Assembly (NCBI RefSeq): GCF_049651205.1
Contig: NZ_JBASBR010000014.1
Location: 16,184-80,183 of the forward strand
DNA: 64,000 nt
Source of the DNA: Castellaniella sp049651205
GTDB lineage: Bacteria; Pseudomonadota; Gammaproteobacteria; Burkholderiales; Burkholderiaceae_B
Direction of reading: 5' to 3'
A program made the position numbers and the translations under genes. How positions within the stretch are numbered: position 1 is the first letter of the stretch; every line of letters begins with the position of its first letter. This document shows, in pieces, positions 8,614 through 17,156 of the stretch. The notes under the pieces were generated by a model, which worked only from the letters and a program-made list of their open reading frames with translations, had not been told where the DNA came from and did not search any database.

Positions 8614-8782
8614 AATCTCTATGCCCATGATTTGATCCTCTTTGCATACATCGCTGAAAGAGGTAGCTTCACTGCGGCAGCCAGCTATCTGAATTTATGG
8701 AAATCTCGAACGAGGTGCCGAGGCTACAAGGCAGCAGCGGCTGACGCCTAGGCGCTATACCAAGAGGTATTATTCTTTACTT
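8614..8782 (+). pseudogene. Remnant of a LysR-type regulator (N-terminal HTH only, frameshifted)
   Basis: From about 8614 the plus strand reads LYAHDLILFAYIAERGSFTAAASYLNL, a clear LysR helix-turn-helix opening. After about 8700 the frame is lost and ends at a TAG at 8749. In another frame, from 8708, the residues RQQRLTPRRYTKRYY resemble the LysR wing segment. Frameshift or small deletions have therefore broken the gene, and the remainder (about 250 residues) is missing. The remnant runs into the 3' end of the EAL gene on the other strand. It lies divergent to wrbA. Confidence 0.65.
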
Positions 8783-10424
8783 GTGCCAGCCAATCGTCGA
8801 TTGGCATTGGCCGAGCCAACAGGTATCCCTGAACAGCAAAGCAACCCCGCAGCAATAGGTAATCCAGCTGTGAGCGCGTCTCGACACCTTCGGCGATTGT
8901 TTGTAGCCCCAGCCGATCCGCCATAGATAAAATCATGTCTACGACAATCTGGCTCCTTCCACTTTCTGGAATACCACTGATCAGGCTCCTGTCTATTTTC
9001 AGCTCGTAAAGAGGAAGTTTTGTCAGATTTTCCAGATTCGCGTAGCCCGTCCCGAAATCATCAATGGAAAAACGGACACCGCACGCTGTCAGTTCGGACA
9101 TATGTTGCAAGGCGAGTGCCAGGTTCTCAATCGCAATCTCCTCGGTAATCTCCAGGATCAGGCAATCGGCCGGCGCCGCTGTTTGCGCCAGTGTGTCCCG
9201 AACCACCCGAACGAAATCGGGATCCAGAAGCGTTTTTGGTGAAATGTTTAGAGATAGAGGGTACTGATGTCCGAGTGTCTGTAGAGACAGTATCGTTTTA
9301 CAAGTACTTATCAAGAACTGGCAGGTTAAAGACGTCAACATCCCTGCCGCTTCGGCGATCGGAATAAACTCTGCCGGTGATATCGGGCCATGCACCGGAT
9401 GCTGCCACCTGGCCAACAGCTCTGCACCCACAGCCTGGCCATCCGCAGCAAACTGCGGTTGTATGTAGAGCGTTAAGCGCTCGTTTTTGACCGCATCCGC
9501 AAGATCACGCGCCAGGTTACGATCATCCTTAGTGTCCAGCCGCACAACCGTGGAAGGCACCGGTTTTCGTCTTTTGTGATATAGGCCGTAGCCCACCACC
9601 GCAAGCAACAAAATCACCAGAAGAACCAGCACCGCCCAATGCAAATCCCAGGGATGTCGGTGCTCCGGGATCGTCTGTCCCCAGCGATCAAGAACTTTGT
9701 AATAAACCGAGTTCGGATCTGCCTTCCACGCATCCAGATGACGATCAATCGCGGTAAGCACCGCCGGTTGGATATCTGCGCGAGCGGCATAGAAGACCTC
9801 ATCGGCCGGGAACTTGATAGGGGTTGCCTTCAGATGGTGGCGCGGCGCGGCCAGCGCACCAAACACACTGTCAGCAATAGCGGCGTCAGCCTCGTGACGG
9901 CTAACCAGATCAAAAGCGCTGCCCAGATCCTCGACGGAGACCAGCGTGGCAGCTACCTGCATCTGCGCAAGCATCGACTGCAAGGTATCCAACTGCGCAG
10001 AGCCCGCCAGCACGGCAATCCGCTTGCCATCCAATTGTTCTAATGTGTCCAGCCCCATCGTATCCAGGGCATAGAGTCGTGAGGATCTCAACAACACAGG
10101 CACACTTGGAAATCCGAATATCTTTGCACGCTGCGGGGTGTATTGAACATTAGGCAACAGATCAATGGCACCCGCCTTAAGCTGCGCCAGACAGTCATCC
10201 CAATAGCAGTCTCTTGCGTCGAGTGTCCAGTTTTCGGCAGCGGCAATCTCACTTAACACATCGCCGAGAACCCCGCCTGGACGGCCATCCGACTGCAGAT
10301 AGATATCCGGCCTGAAATCAGGTACACCAACCCGCAGCGTAAGCGCATTCGCCGCTGGCGACATGACAAACACCATGAGCAGTGCCAACGCCCGCAGCAG
10401 AAAAGCCAACTGCCTTTCAGTCAT
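8748..10424 (-). CDS. c-di-GMP phosphodiesterase: periplasmic SBP_bac_3 sensor plus EAL domain
   Basis: 558 residues. Order: N-terminal hydrophobic signal or anchor (residues 7-27), a periplasmic amino-acid-binding-like domain (about 29-245, including VGVPDFRPDIYLQSDGRPGG), a transmembrane helix near 262-282, then a cytoplasmic EAL domain (about 310-550). The catalytic set looks complete: AELLARWQHP (ELL in place of EAL, a common variant), LEITEE, DDFGTGYANLE, ELKIDRS, IAEGVET and QGYLLARPM. It probably lowers c-di-GMP in response to a periplasmic ligand. No GGDEF domain is present. Confidence 0.92.
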   Translation of the reverse strand: MTERQLAFLLRALALLMVFVMSPAANALTLRVGVPDFRPDIYLQSDGRPGGVLGDVLSEIAAAENWTLDARDCYWDDCLAQLKAGAIDLLPNVQYTPQRAKIFGFPSVPVLLRSSRLYALDTMGLDTLEQLDGKRIAVLAGSAQLDTLQSMLAQMQVAATLVSVEDLGSAFDLVSRHEADAAIADSVFGALAAPRHHLKATPIKFPADEVFYAARADIQPAVLTAIDRHLDAWKADPNSVYYKVLDRWGQTIPEHRHPWDLHWAVLVLLVILLLAVVGYGLYHKRRKPVPSTVVRLDTKDDRNLARDLADAVKNERLTLYIQPQFAADGQAVGAELLARWQHPVHGPISPAEFIPIAEAAGMLTSLTCQFLISTCKTILSLQTLGHQYPLSLNISPKTLLDPDFVRVVRDTLAQTAAPADCLILEITEEIAIENLALALQHMSELTACGVRFSIDDFGTGYANLENLTKLPLYELKIDRSLISGIPESGRSQIVVDMILSMADRLGLQTIAEGVETRSQLDYLLLRGCFAVQGYLLARPMPIDDWLAQVKNNTSWYSA

Positions 10425-10609
10425 ATAAAGGCAACTGAACAGTCACACGCCACCCACACTGAAACATCACTCTCTTCCTCATTTTCCGCCCTATTTATTT
10501 CGGCTGAGAAAGACGTATACCACAGCTGTCTTGCCCCATACACCGGCACAGCCACGGCTAAGCTGATTCCATTAAAATCAGGCATCAGACATTTCTTGTT
10601 ATCCACCTA

Positions 10610-11371
10610 ATGCCGCCACACATCTACGTGATCAGCCTGGCCACCGCACACGAGCGGCGGGTTTTTATGCGCCAGCAGCTGGATGCGCTGGCCCTGCCTT
10701 ACACCATTGTGGATGGCGTGCATGGCGCCACCACGCCAGACCACGCGCTATTTGGCAAGTACAACGACAAGAAGCGCCTGCGCCGCCGCGGGGCGGGGTC
10801 TTCGTTGCGGCTGTCTCAACTGGGCTGCTTTGCCAGCCATTATCTGTTGTGGCAGCGCTGCCTGGAGAACGAGCAAGCGATCATCGTGCTGGAAGACGAC
10901 GCCATCCTCCAGCCTACCTTTACTGATTTCTATCAAGCCGCAGAGCAGCTGGCAACACAGTATGGTTTGATCTGGCTGCAGCCCAGCCGCAAGCAGGACC
11001 AGCACTCGGGCAGAAAAATCGGCAACCTGGGCCCCTTTACAATCCGCCAATACACAAAGGGCTTTTCAGGAACAACCGGCTATCTGCTGACACCCTTGGC
11101 GGCAAAGACCCTGTTGGCTTACTCCGCCGAGTGGCTTTATCCCGTGGATAACACCATGGATCGCTTTTTTGAGCACAGTATTGCAGCCACTGGCCTGGAT
11201 CCAGCGTGCATCCAGCAGGACGACGATTTCGAATCCTCCATCAATGTGGCAGATGCAGGCACGCGGCGCACATTGCCCGACCGCCTGCGGCGCGAAGCCG
11301 ATAGCCTGAAGGACACCCTGGCACGCGGTTGGTACAACCTGAAAGCCGGGATGACTGCCCGCAATCCTTAA
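10610..11371 (+). CDS. Glycosyltransferase family 25 (LOS/LPS biosynthesis type)
   Basis: 253 residues. The opening HIYVISLATAHERRVFMRQQLDAL with IVDGVHG is the family 25 signature shared with LOS beta-galactosyltransferases such as LgtB/Lex1. LSQLGCFASHYLLWQRCLEN and IIVLEDDAIL contain the conserved cysteine region and the EDD metal/nucleotide site. These enzymes add a sugar, often galactose, to the lipooligosaccharide core at the inner membrane. It stands alone, without neighbouring LPS genes, and its acceptor is unknown. No strong Shine-Dalgarno precedes the ATG. Confidence 0.88.
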   Translation: MPPHIYVISLATAHERRVFMRQQLDALALPYTIVDGVHGATTPDHALFGKYNDKKRLRRRGAGSSLRLSQLGCFASHYLLWQRCLENEQAIIVLEDDAILQPTFTDFYQAAEQLATQYGLIWLQPSRKQDQHSGRKIGNLGPFTIRQYTKGFSGTTGYLLTPLAAKTLLAYSAEWLYPVDNTMDRFFEHSIAATGLDPACIQQDDDFESSINVADAGTRRTLPDRLRREADSLKDTLARGWYNLKAGMTARNP

Positions 11372-11399
11372 GCCGCAAAACACGCAGGATCTGCAACCC

Positions 11400-12173
11400 T
11401 TAGTGGCGCAGGTAACGATCCAGCTGCAGCATTAAATAGCTGGCCACCGTAGCAAACACAAACAGCATCAGCGCAAGCGCCATGATGCTGGCGGTTTCGT
11501 TGCGCTCCATGCTGCGCATCAATAAATGCCCCAGCCCATATTGCGACGCAAACATCTCGCCCAGCAAGGTACCCAGTAAAGTCAAAGAGAACCCAATGCG
11601 CAGGCCTGCGACGATTTCCGGCATGGCGGCGGGAATCAGCACGTGCCAGGAGGTTTGTTGCGGTGACAAACGGTAGGCGCGCGCCGTACGGCCATAGACC
11701 GCCGGGATGTTACGCAGTGCCGTCATGGTGAAGATGATGATGGGGATAATGCCGTGAATGACGCCAAAGGCGATCCGGGCGGAGATATCCAGCCCAAACA
11801 TCAACAGGATAATTGGATACAGCGCAATCTTGGGAATCGAGTACAGCGTGATCAATACGGGCTCCATGACATCCCCCGCCAGCCGGCGGGAGCCCAGGAT
11901 CAAACCAATCAGGATCCCGCACACTGTTGCGATCAGCATGGCCACCCCAAAGGCTTTAAGGGTGGCCATCAGATGGTTGGTGAAATCCGGGGCGTGCACC
12001 TCTACCTGCAGCTGTGCCCAGGTATGCCAGGGGGTGGGCAATACCGCGTCACCCAACAGCCAGCTGCCGGCAACCCAGCACAGCAGCATGCCCAGCACCA
12101 GAATGGCCGCATCGGTGGGCCCTTGCCGGGCCTGCAAGGCGGGAGATGGAGATCGGTGTGTCATCGCAGCCAT
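11400..12173 (-). CDS. ABC transporter permease (SsuC/TauC family), second
   Basis: A 257-residue inner-membrane permease with about six transmembrane segments and the cytoplasmic EAA-type loop AYRLSPQQTSWHVLIPAAMPEIVAGLRIG, which docks the ATPase. Last gene of the six-gene minus-strand operon that starts at 16891. Its ATG overlaps the upstream permease stop by one base (TGATG). The SsuC family serves sulfonate, nitrate, thiamine-precursor and other small-molecule importers. Here the linked CoA-transferase and lyase suggest a carboxylic acid, which is inference. Confidence 0.9.
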   Translation of the reverse strand: MAAMTHRSPSPALQARQGPTDAAILVLGMLLCWVAGSWLLGDAVLPTPWHTWAQLQVEVHAPDFTNHLMATLKAFGVAMLIATVCGILIGLILGSRRLAGDVMEPVLITLYSIPKIALYPIILLMFGLDISARIAFGVIHGIIPIIIFTMTALRNIPAVYGRTARAYRLSPQQTSWHVLIPAAMPEIVAGLRIGFSLTLLGTLLGEMFASQYGLGHLLMRSMERNETASIMALALMLFVFATVASYLMLQLDRYLRH

Positions 12174-12931
12174 CAGGCGTCCCTTGGTACACGGCGCTGG
12201 TACAGATGCTGCTCGGCCACGTGCAGCATCAGGTTGATAAACCCGACAAACACCAGCAAAAGAAGCATCAAGCCATACATCGTAGGGTTGTCGAAGTTGT
12301 TATAGGCATAGGCAATCTGATAGCCAAAACCTGCGCCCGACAAGATAAATTCTCCGGCGATCACCGCAAGAAAAGAATAGACCACCGACAACTTGATGCC
12401 GGTAAAGACAAATGGCAGGCTGGCCGGCAAGACGATCAGGCGTACTTCATCAAAACGGCTCATGCGCAGCGTACGGGCTGTTTTAAGCAATACGGCCGGC
12501 ACCCGCTCGAGACCATTCAAGGTGTTAACCACCATGGCTGCCAACGCGAACAGAAACCCGATCATGATCAGAGGCCAGCGATTCAGGCCAAACAGCACAA
12601 TCAGCATCGGATAAAAAATGAAGATCGGAACCGCATACCAGGACAACAGCAGCGGATCGATTACCCGCCGCAGCCGGGGGTAGCGGAAAAGCAGGATGCC
12701 GCCCAGAAAACCCACCGACACCGACAGCAGTACCGCTGTACCGGCCGACATCAATGTCAGGACAATGTCTTTCAGGTATTCGCCCGACGCCAAGATATCC
12801 CATGCGCCCAGCGCCATTTGAGACGGCGGAATAAAGGACACCGGGTTGATCCATGCCAGGCGGCTTGCGAGTTCGAGCAAGGCAATGGCCGCAATGATCA
12901 GCAGGGTGCGCAGGCGGGCCGGCCGGGACAC
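12173..12931 (-). CDS. ABC transporter permease (SsuC/TauC family), first
   Basis: About 252 residues from a GTG start, with six transmembrane segments and the EAA loop LRMSRFDEVRLIVLPASLPFVFTGIKLS. The reading frame stays open upstream to 13156, but that part lies antisense-free over the ATPase gene and is not membrane-like. The GTG at 12931 overlaps the ATPase stop as TAGTG and begins just before the first hydrophobic segment, so it is the natural start. It pairs with the second permease encoded directly downstream. Two different permease subunits is less common in this family than a homodimer. Confidence 0.88.
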   Translation of the reverse strand: MSRPARLRTLLIIAAIALLELASRLAWINPVSFIPPSQMALGAWDILASGEYLKDIVLTLMSAGTAVLLSVSVGFLGGILLFRYPRLRRVIDPLLLSWYAVPIFIFYPMLIVLFGLNRWPLIMIGFLFALAAMVVNTLNGLERVPAVLLKTARTLRMSRFDEVRLIVLPASLPFVFTGIKLSVVYSFLAVIAGEFILSGAGFGYQIAYAYNNFDNPTMYGLMLLLLVFVGFINLMLHVAEQHLYQRRVPRDA

Positions 12932-13743
12932 TATGCAGCCCCCAACGCTTTGATGGACTCTTCGCGCAACACGCCCCAGATGCGGGATTGCAGTGCCCCA
13001 AACCGGGGATCCATGGCGGTTTCGCTGTCGCGCCCCCGCCCCCAGCCGGTCTCGACGATTTCGATAAACCGGCCGGGCCGGGTGGACATCACCCCGATGC
13101 GGTCGGACAAGAGCACGGCTTCGTCGATGGAGTGGGTAATCAGCATGACCGTGCAATTGGTTTCACGCCAAAGCTTGAGCATTTCTTCTCCCATGAGAAG
13201 CCGTGTCTGCTGATCGAGCGCGCCAAATGGCTCGTCGAGCAACATCAGGCGCGGGCGCATCACCATGGCCCGGGCAATACAGACACGTTGACGCATGCCG
13301 CCCGACAACTGGGAAGGGTATGCATGGGCAAACCCCGCCAGCCCCATAAACGACAGGGCGTATTGCACCCGATCCCGGATCTCCTTTTGAGGCAGGCCGG
13401 CCTGCTTTGCGCCAAAGGCGGCATTATCAAAAACCGTCATCCACGGAAAGCAGGCATCCTCTTGAAACACAACGGCCACACCGTCGGGCACCGAGCCCGA
13501 GACCAGTTGCCCCTCGAAGTGAATGCTGCCTTCCGTGGGGGCGCTCAAGCCCGCGATCACATCCAGGAGTGTCGATTTGCCACACCCGGATGGGCCAACC
13601 ACAGAAAAGAACTCTCCTGGCCTGAGATCGAAGCTGACCGGCCCCAATGCCGCGGTAGCAGCCTGGGCTGCCCGCGCCGGATACACGCGTGTCACGCCAT
13701 CCAGAACGACATGCCCCTGCTGCGTCATACTGCTATCCACCAT
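12931..13743 (-). CDS. ABC transporter ATP-binding protein (SsuB/TauB family)
   Basis: A 270-residue cytoplasmic ATPase. Walker A is GPSGCGKST near residue 52, Q-loop VVFQEDACFPWMTVFDN, signature LSGGMRQRVCIARA, Walker B LMLLDEPFGALD, and the switch histidine lies in LITHSIDEA. These match the nitrate/sulfonate/taurine importer group. It is fourth in the operon, 27 bp after the binding-protein gene, and coupled to the first permease by a one-base overlap. The first few residues before MTQQGHVVLDG could be optional. Confidence 0.93.
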   Translation of the reverse strand: MVDSSMTQQGHVVLDGVTRVYPARAAQAATAALGPVSFDLRPGEFFSVVGPSGCGKSTLLDVIAGLSAPTEGSIHFEGQLVSGSVPDGVAVVFQEDACFPWMTVFDNAAFGAKQAGLPQKEIRDRVQYALSFMGLAGFAHAYPSQLSGGMRQRVCIARAMVMRPRLMLLDEPFGALDQQTRLLMGEEMLKLWRETNCTVMLITHSIDEAVLLSDRIGVMSTRPGRFIEIVETGWGRGRDSETAMDPRFGALQSRIWGVLREESIKALGAA

Positions 13744-13770
13744 AACCCTGCCTCCGGAACACCCTTGCCA

Positions 13771-14745
13771 TTACTTGCTGCGCAAGTCTTTGGGCAAAAG
13801 GCTTTCGTCCACCAGCGTGCTCCAGTTGAAGGCCTCGTTATCCAGCGCTTTGACCAGACGCAGGCCGTCCAGCATCACATCCATCCCCTGGTAATCAAGC
13901 GCACCCTGGCTCCAGTAGGGGCTGCCGCTTTTCATGATGGAATGGATGGCCGAGCGCGCAATCGCAGGCGTCAGGCTGTATTGCTTGGCCAGCAAATCAC
14001 CGGCTTCGTCCGGGTGTTTCTCGATGAATTCAACCCCCTTGCGCCGCGCCTCGATGATCTTCTTGATCACGTCAGGATGTTCTTTCAGATAGTCTGTCTG
14101 CACAATGCCGACGGTTTGCGTCATGTGCGGAATGCTGGCGCTGGAAGTAAACGCCACCTTCAGCGTATCGGCCTCTTTGCTCATGACAGGCTCGAGCATG
14201 TAGATCACATCCACCGCGTTTTCGCGCAGGGCGGTTAATGCAGAGCCCAAGCCACCCACCGCCTTGCGGTCTACCGAATCGAGAATCCCGGCTTTGTTCA
14301 GTGCAATGGTCGACACCATATCGGTAACGGACTTCGGGCTGCTGTACCCCAGCTTCTTGCCCTTCATGTCTTCGATCTTGCTGATGGCCGACCCTTTATT
14401 GGCCACCCAGATGAGATCTGCCAGGCTGATCACACCGCCATGAACGATGGTGAGCTTTACCCCCGACTTGGCCGCCGCAACGGCGGCAGACAGGGCCACC
14501 TCGCCATAAGGAATCTCTGAGGCCATGGCGTTGCGCACCGTGGTGCCACCCCCCTTGGAGGTAATAAAGCCCGTGATATCGAGACCCTCGTCCTTGAAAT
14601 ATCCTTTTTCGAGGGCGACGGCAAAGGGCGCGCCATACATGCCGCTGCCCCAGTGGGTAACCGTCAGGGTTTCAGCGTGGGCAAGCGTACCCGCAGCCAC
14701 TAGCACCCCGCCCGCCAGGTAACGCAAAATAGGTAATGGTTTCAT
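13771..14745 (-). CDS. ABC transporter substrate-binding protein (NMT1/SsuA-like)
   Basis: About 324 residues with a signal peptide (KPLPILRYLAGGVLVAAGTLAHA) and then a type II periplasmic-binding fold of the NMT1/THI5/SsuA family (LTVTHWGSGMYGAPFAVALEKGYFKDEGLD). Mature protein delivers ligand to the two permeases. The ATG at 14745 follows AAGGAGA at ideal spacing, which rules out the longer frame that begins at 14820 inside the lyase gene. The ligand cannot be told from sequence. Its place between a CoA-transferase/lyase pair and its own ATPase argues for an organic acid rather than a sulfonate. Confidence 0.9.
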   Translation of the reverse strand: MKPLPILRYLAGGVLVAAGTLAHAETLTVTHWGSGMYGAPFAVALEKGYFKDEGLDITGFITSKGGGTTVRNAMASEIPYGEVALSAAVAAAKSGVKLTIVHGGVISLADLIWVANKGSAISKIEDMKGKKLGYSSPKSVTDMVSTIALNKAGILDSVDRKAVGGLGSALTALRENAVDVIYMLEPVMSKEADTLKVAFTSSASIPHMTQTVGIVQTDYLKEHPDVIKKIIEARRKGVEFIEKHPDEAGDLLAKQYSLTPAIARSAIHSIMKSGSPYWSQGALDYQGMDVMLDGLRLVKALDNEAFNWSTLVDESLLPKDLRSK

Positions 14746-14783
14746 GAGAATTGTCTCCTTATTGATATGCAGCAAGTACAACG

Positions 14784-15695
14784 TCAGGCCCCGGCAGCCG
14801 GGAACTGTGTGTTGAGCCAACGCGTGGTGCGCCCTCCTAGTGAATAACCAACCAGCAACTCGGCAGATTTGATTGCTTCGCGCAGGCGCGCAATATCAAC
14901 GCCAGTACGAAAGCCACACTGCTCTGCCATCAGCACAACATCCTCGGTGGCCACGTTTCCGGCGGCACCGGGAGCAAAAGGACACCCGCCCAAACCACCC
15001 ACGCTGGTGTCAAATTTCCGTACACCGGCTTCTATGGATGCCCAGACATTGGCCAAAGCAAATCCGCGGGTGTCATGAAAATGTGCGCTGACGCGATCTG
15101 CGCCATAGCGTTTGATGCAGGTACCCAGCAACGGCCCCACCTGCGCCGGATTGGCTGCACCAATGGTGTCGGCAATCACGACCTCCTGCGCGCCAGCGTC
15201 CATCATGAGTTCAGCAAGCATTAAAACTGTATCCGGGGATACCCGCCCTTCGTAGGGACACTCGAAAGCCACCGCGACATACGCCTTGGCGCGCATCGAA
15301 AGCTGCCGTGCCGCTTTGACGGTTGCCGTACACGAGGCAACCGTCTGCGCGAGATCCAGATTGATATTGCGTTTATTCATTGTGTTGGTTGCCGACAGCA
15401 CCACCGCAATCTCCTGGACGTGGGCCGCCTGAGCTCTTTCGAGCCCCCTGAGATTGGGTACCAGGGCCGAATACTGCACACGACCCACATCCGGCAGCCG
15501 TGGGTACAGCTGATCGGCATCCGCCATCTGGGGAACCGCTTTGGGAGACACAAAACTGCCGGCTTCCACCGAGCGGATCCCTGCCTCTATCAGGGCGCGG
15601 ATCAGGGTCAGTTTGCCGTCCAGGCTGATGGCGGCATGTTGGCTTTGCAAACCATCGCGTGGCCCAACCTCGTTGATGAGAATATCCGGCATCAT
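14784..15695 (-). CDS. HMG-CoA-lyase family enzyme (retro-Claisen acyl-CoA lyase)
   Basis: A 303-residue TIM-barrel lyase. All known HMG-CoA lyase catalytic elements are visible: NEVGPRDGLQ (Arg-Asp), SAHFHDTRGFALAN (metal-binding His-x-His), and GGLGGCPFAPGAAGN (loop cysteine and Asn). The substrate-facing loop reads HFHDTRG, where the human enzyme as I recall it has HCHDTYG, so substrate may differ. It would cleave a 3-hydroxy-3-methyl(carboxy)acyl-CoA, for example HMG-CoA or a citramalyl-like CoA, to acetyl-CoA plus a keto acid. The start overlaps the CoA-transferase stop (ATGA), showing tight coupling. Confidence 0.88.
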   Translation of the reverse strand: MMPDILINEVGPRDGLQSQHAAISLDGKLTLIRALIEAGIRSVEAGSFVSPKAVPQMADADQLYPRLPDVGRVQYSALVPNLRGLERAQAAHVQEIAVVLSATNTMNKRNINLDLAQTVASCTATVKAARQLSMRAKAYVAVAFECPYEGRVSPDTVLMLAELMMDAGAQEVVIADTIGAANPAQVGPLLGTCIKRYGADRVSAHFHDTRGFALANVWASIEAGVRKFDTSVGGLGGCPFAPGAAGNVATEDVVLMAEQCGFRTGVDIARLREAIKSAELLVGYSLGGRTTRWLNTQFPAAGA

Positions 15696-16891
15696 TGAAT
15701 GATCTCCTTGCGCCGTAATGCGCTGATGGCTTCCGCCGAATATCCCAGTACGGAAGAAAGCACCTCGTCTGTGTCTTGACCCAGCAGCGGCGGCGGCGTA
15801 AAAGTGGTGCCGTCCGTATTGCCCACCTTGACGGGGTTTCCCGGCATCTTCAGTGTCTCACCGGATTGCAGCGTGACATCCACCACCATGTCCCGCGCCA
15901 GGATCTGCGGATCGGACAGCGCCTGCTCGAAATCATTGACAGGCGCGCAAGGAATTCGGGCCCCAGACAACAGCGCCAGCCAGTGCGCCGTGGACGCTGT
16001 CTCGGTATGCGCCTGGATCAACTGGTTGATCTCTGCTTCGTGGGCGAAGCGCCCGGGTTGCTCCTGGTACTCTGGTTTGCACAAGCCGGGCAAGGGCATG
16101 ACTTCCAGCAAACGCTGAAAAAACGTATCGCCGATACACGCAATGATGATGTAGCCGTCTGTTGTCTTGAACGTGTTGTAGGGCACGTGCACGAAATGAC
16201 CGTTTCCAAGGCGGCCCGGCACATTGCCGGACATCAGATACATGGTTGCCATGTAGTTGAGCATCGACACCTGCGCATCCAGCATGGAGACATCCACGTG
16301 CTCGCCCTTGCCGGAGGCCGACCGCTTGACGAGACTGCTGAGCACACCAATGGCGCCAAACACGCCCCCCCCCAGGTCTCCGATCGGGATGCCCGCCCTG
16401 ACGGGCGGCCCATCCTTGAACCCGGTGATGGACATGCCACCGCCCATGCCCTGCACCACCTGATCAAAGGCCGGGCGATCACGCGCCGGCCCTGTTTCTC
16501 CAAACCCGGTGACGGAGCACGTCACGATGCGGGGGTTGATCGACGACAGCGTGTCATGATCGATCTTCAACCGACGGGTGACACCGGCGCTGAAGTTGTC
16601 GAAGACCACATCGGCCTCTTTGACCAGATCGTAAAAAACCGCCAGACCTTCTGGTGATTTCAGATCAATGCAGACACTTTCCTTGCCCCGGTTGAGGGTC
16701 AGAAAATACGCCCCCATGCCCTGACGCGAATAGTCTGCGCTGTTAGCCAGCAATGCCCGGGTATTTTCACCATGTCCGATCGGCTCAACCTTGATGGTGC
16801 GCGCGCCCAGATCGGCCAGAAGCATGGTGCCATAGGGGCCCGAGAGCATATGGGTCAGGTCGATGATGGTGATCCCTTCGAGAGGTTTCAT
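15692..16891 (-). CDS. CaiB/BaiF-type (class III) CoA-transferase
   Basis: 399 residues, typical length for the family. The opening PLEGITIIDLTHMLSGPYGTMLLADLGA and RGKESVCIDLKSPEG are class III CoA-transferase hallmarks. The catalytic aspartate is expected in the conserved segment around QGMGGGMSITG and the following residues. It moves CoA from a donor such as succinyl-CoA to a free carboxylate. As first gene of a six-gene operon it would activate the imported acid for the lyase encoded next. A sigma-54 promoter lies about 40 bp upstream. No obvious Shine-Dalgarno precedes the ATG. Confidence 0.9.
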   Translation of the reverse strand: MKPLEGITIIDLTHMLSGPYGTMLLADLGARTIKVEPIGHGENTRALLANSADYSRQGMGAYFLTLNRGKESVCIDLKSPEGLAVFYDLVKEADVVFDNFSAGVTRRLKIDHDTLSSINPRIVTCSVTGFGETGPARDRPAFDQVVQGMGGGMSITGFKDGPPVRAGIPIGDLGGGVFGAIGVLSSLVKRSASGKGEHVDVSMLDAQVSMLNYMATMYLMSGNVPGRLGNGHFVHVPYNTFKTTDGYIIIACIGDTFFQRLLEVMPLPGLCKPEYQEQPGRFAHEAEINQLIQAHTETASTAHWLALLSGARIPCAPVNDFEQALSDPQILARDMVVDVTLQSGETLKMPGNPVKVGNTDGTTFTPPPLLGQDTDEVLSSVLGYSAEAISALRRKEIIQ

Positions 16892-16927
16892 AACTGTTCG
16901 TCTTAAAGTGGTGTCTGATCATCTATC

Positions 16928-16943
16928 AGCAATACCCATGCCA
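16928..16943 (-). promoter_or_regulatory. Sigma-54 (-24/-12) promoter of the CoA-transferase/lyase/ABC operon
   Basis: On the minus strand the sequence is TGGCATG-GGTA-TTGCT, matching the sigma-54 consensus TGGCACG-N4-TTGCW with the invariant GG and GC exactly 10 bp apart. Transcription should start near 16917, giving a leader of roughly 25 nt before the CoA-transferase ATG at 16891. The divergent gene encodes a sigma-54 activator, which strongly supports the call. Confidence 0.82.
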
Positions 16944-17064
16944 GTTACTAAAAAATCAATTTAATGAATTGATATATAAGGAATTTAAAAACATAAGGGA
17001 TTACCTAAGCTGCAAAACTCGCGGGTAAACGCTGATCTTCAGCCATCCAAAAATGTTCCAGAAA

Positions 17065-17091
17065 ACGTTTCATACGTTTCATGCGTTTCAT
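17065..17091. promoter_or_regulatory. Three tandem 9-bp repeats, likely upstream activator sites
   Basis: ACGTTTCAT, ACGTTTCAT and GCGTTTCAT follow one another without spacing. They differ in one base only. They lie about 120-150 bp upstream of the -24 element, a usual distance for enhancer-binding activators, and just before the start of the activator gene itself. The activator encoded at 17157 is the obvious candidate binder, and autoregulation is possible. Confidence 0.65.
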
Positions 17092-17156
17092 CCACGCCCG
17101 GATTGGTGATAGAGTCAGACACATCACAGACCAGTTCTTTTTTGATAGGGTTGCTG

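Noticed and set aside
12932..13156. N-terminal extension of the first ABC permease
   Set aside because: This part is Arg/His-rich, overlaps the ATPase gene in another frame and precedes a GTG start coupled to the ATPase stop.
17000..17020. TTGCA-like -12 element near 17006 as an alternative sigma-54 promoter
   Set aside because: The required GG ten bases upstream of the GC is absent; the site at 16928-16943 matches fully.
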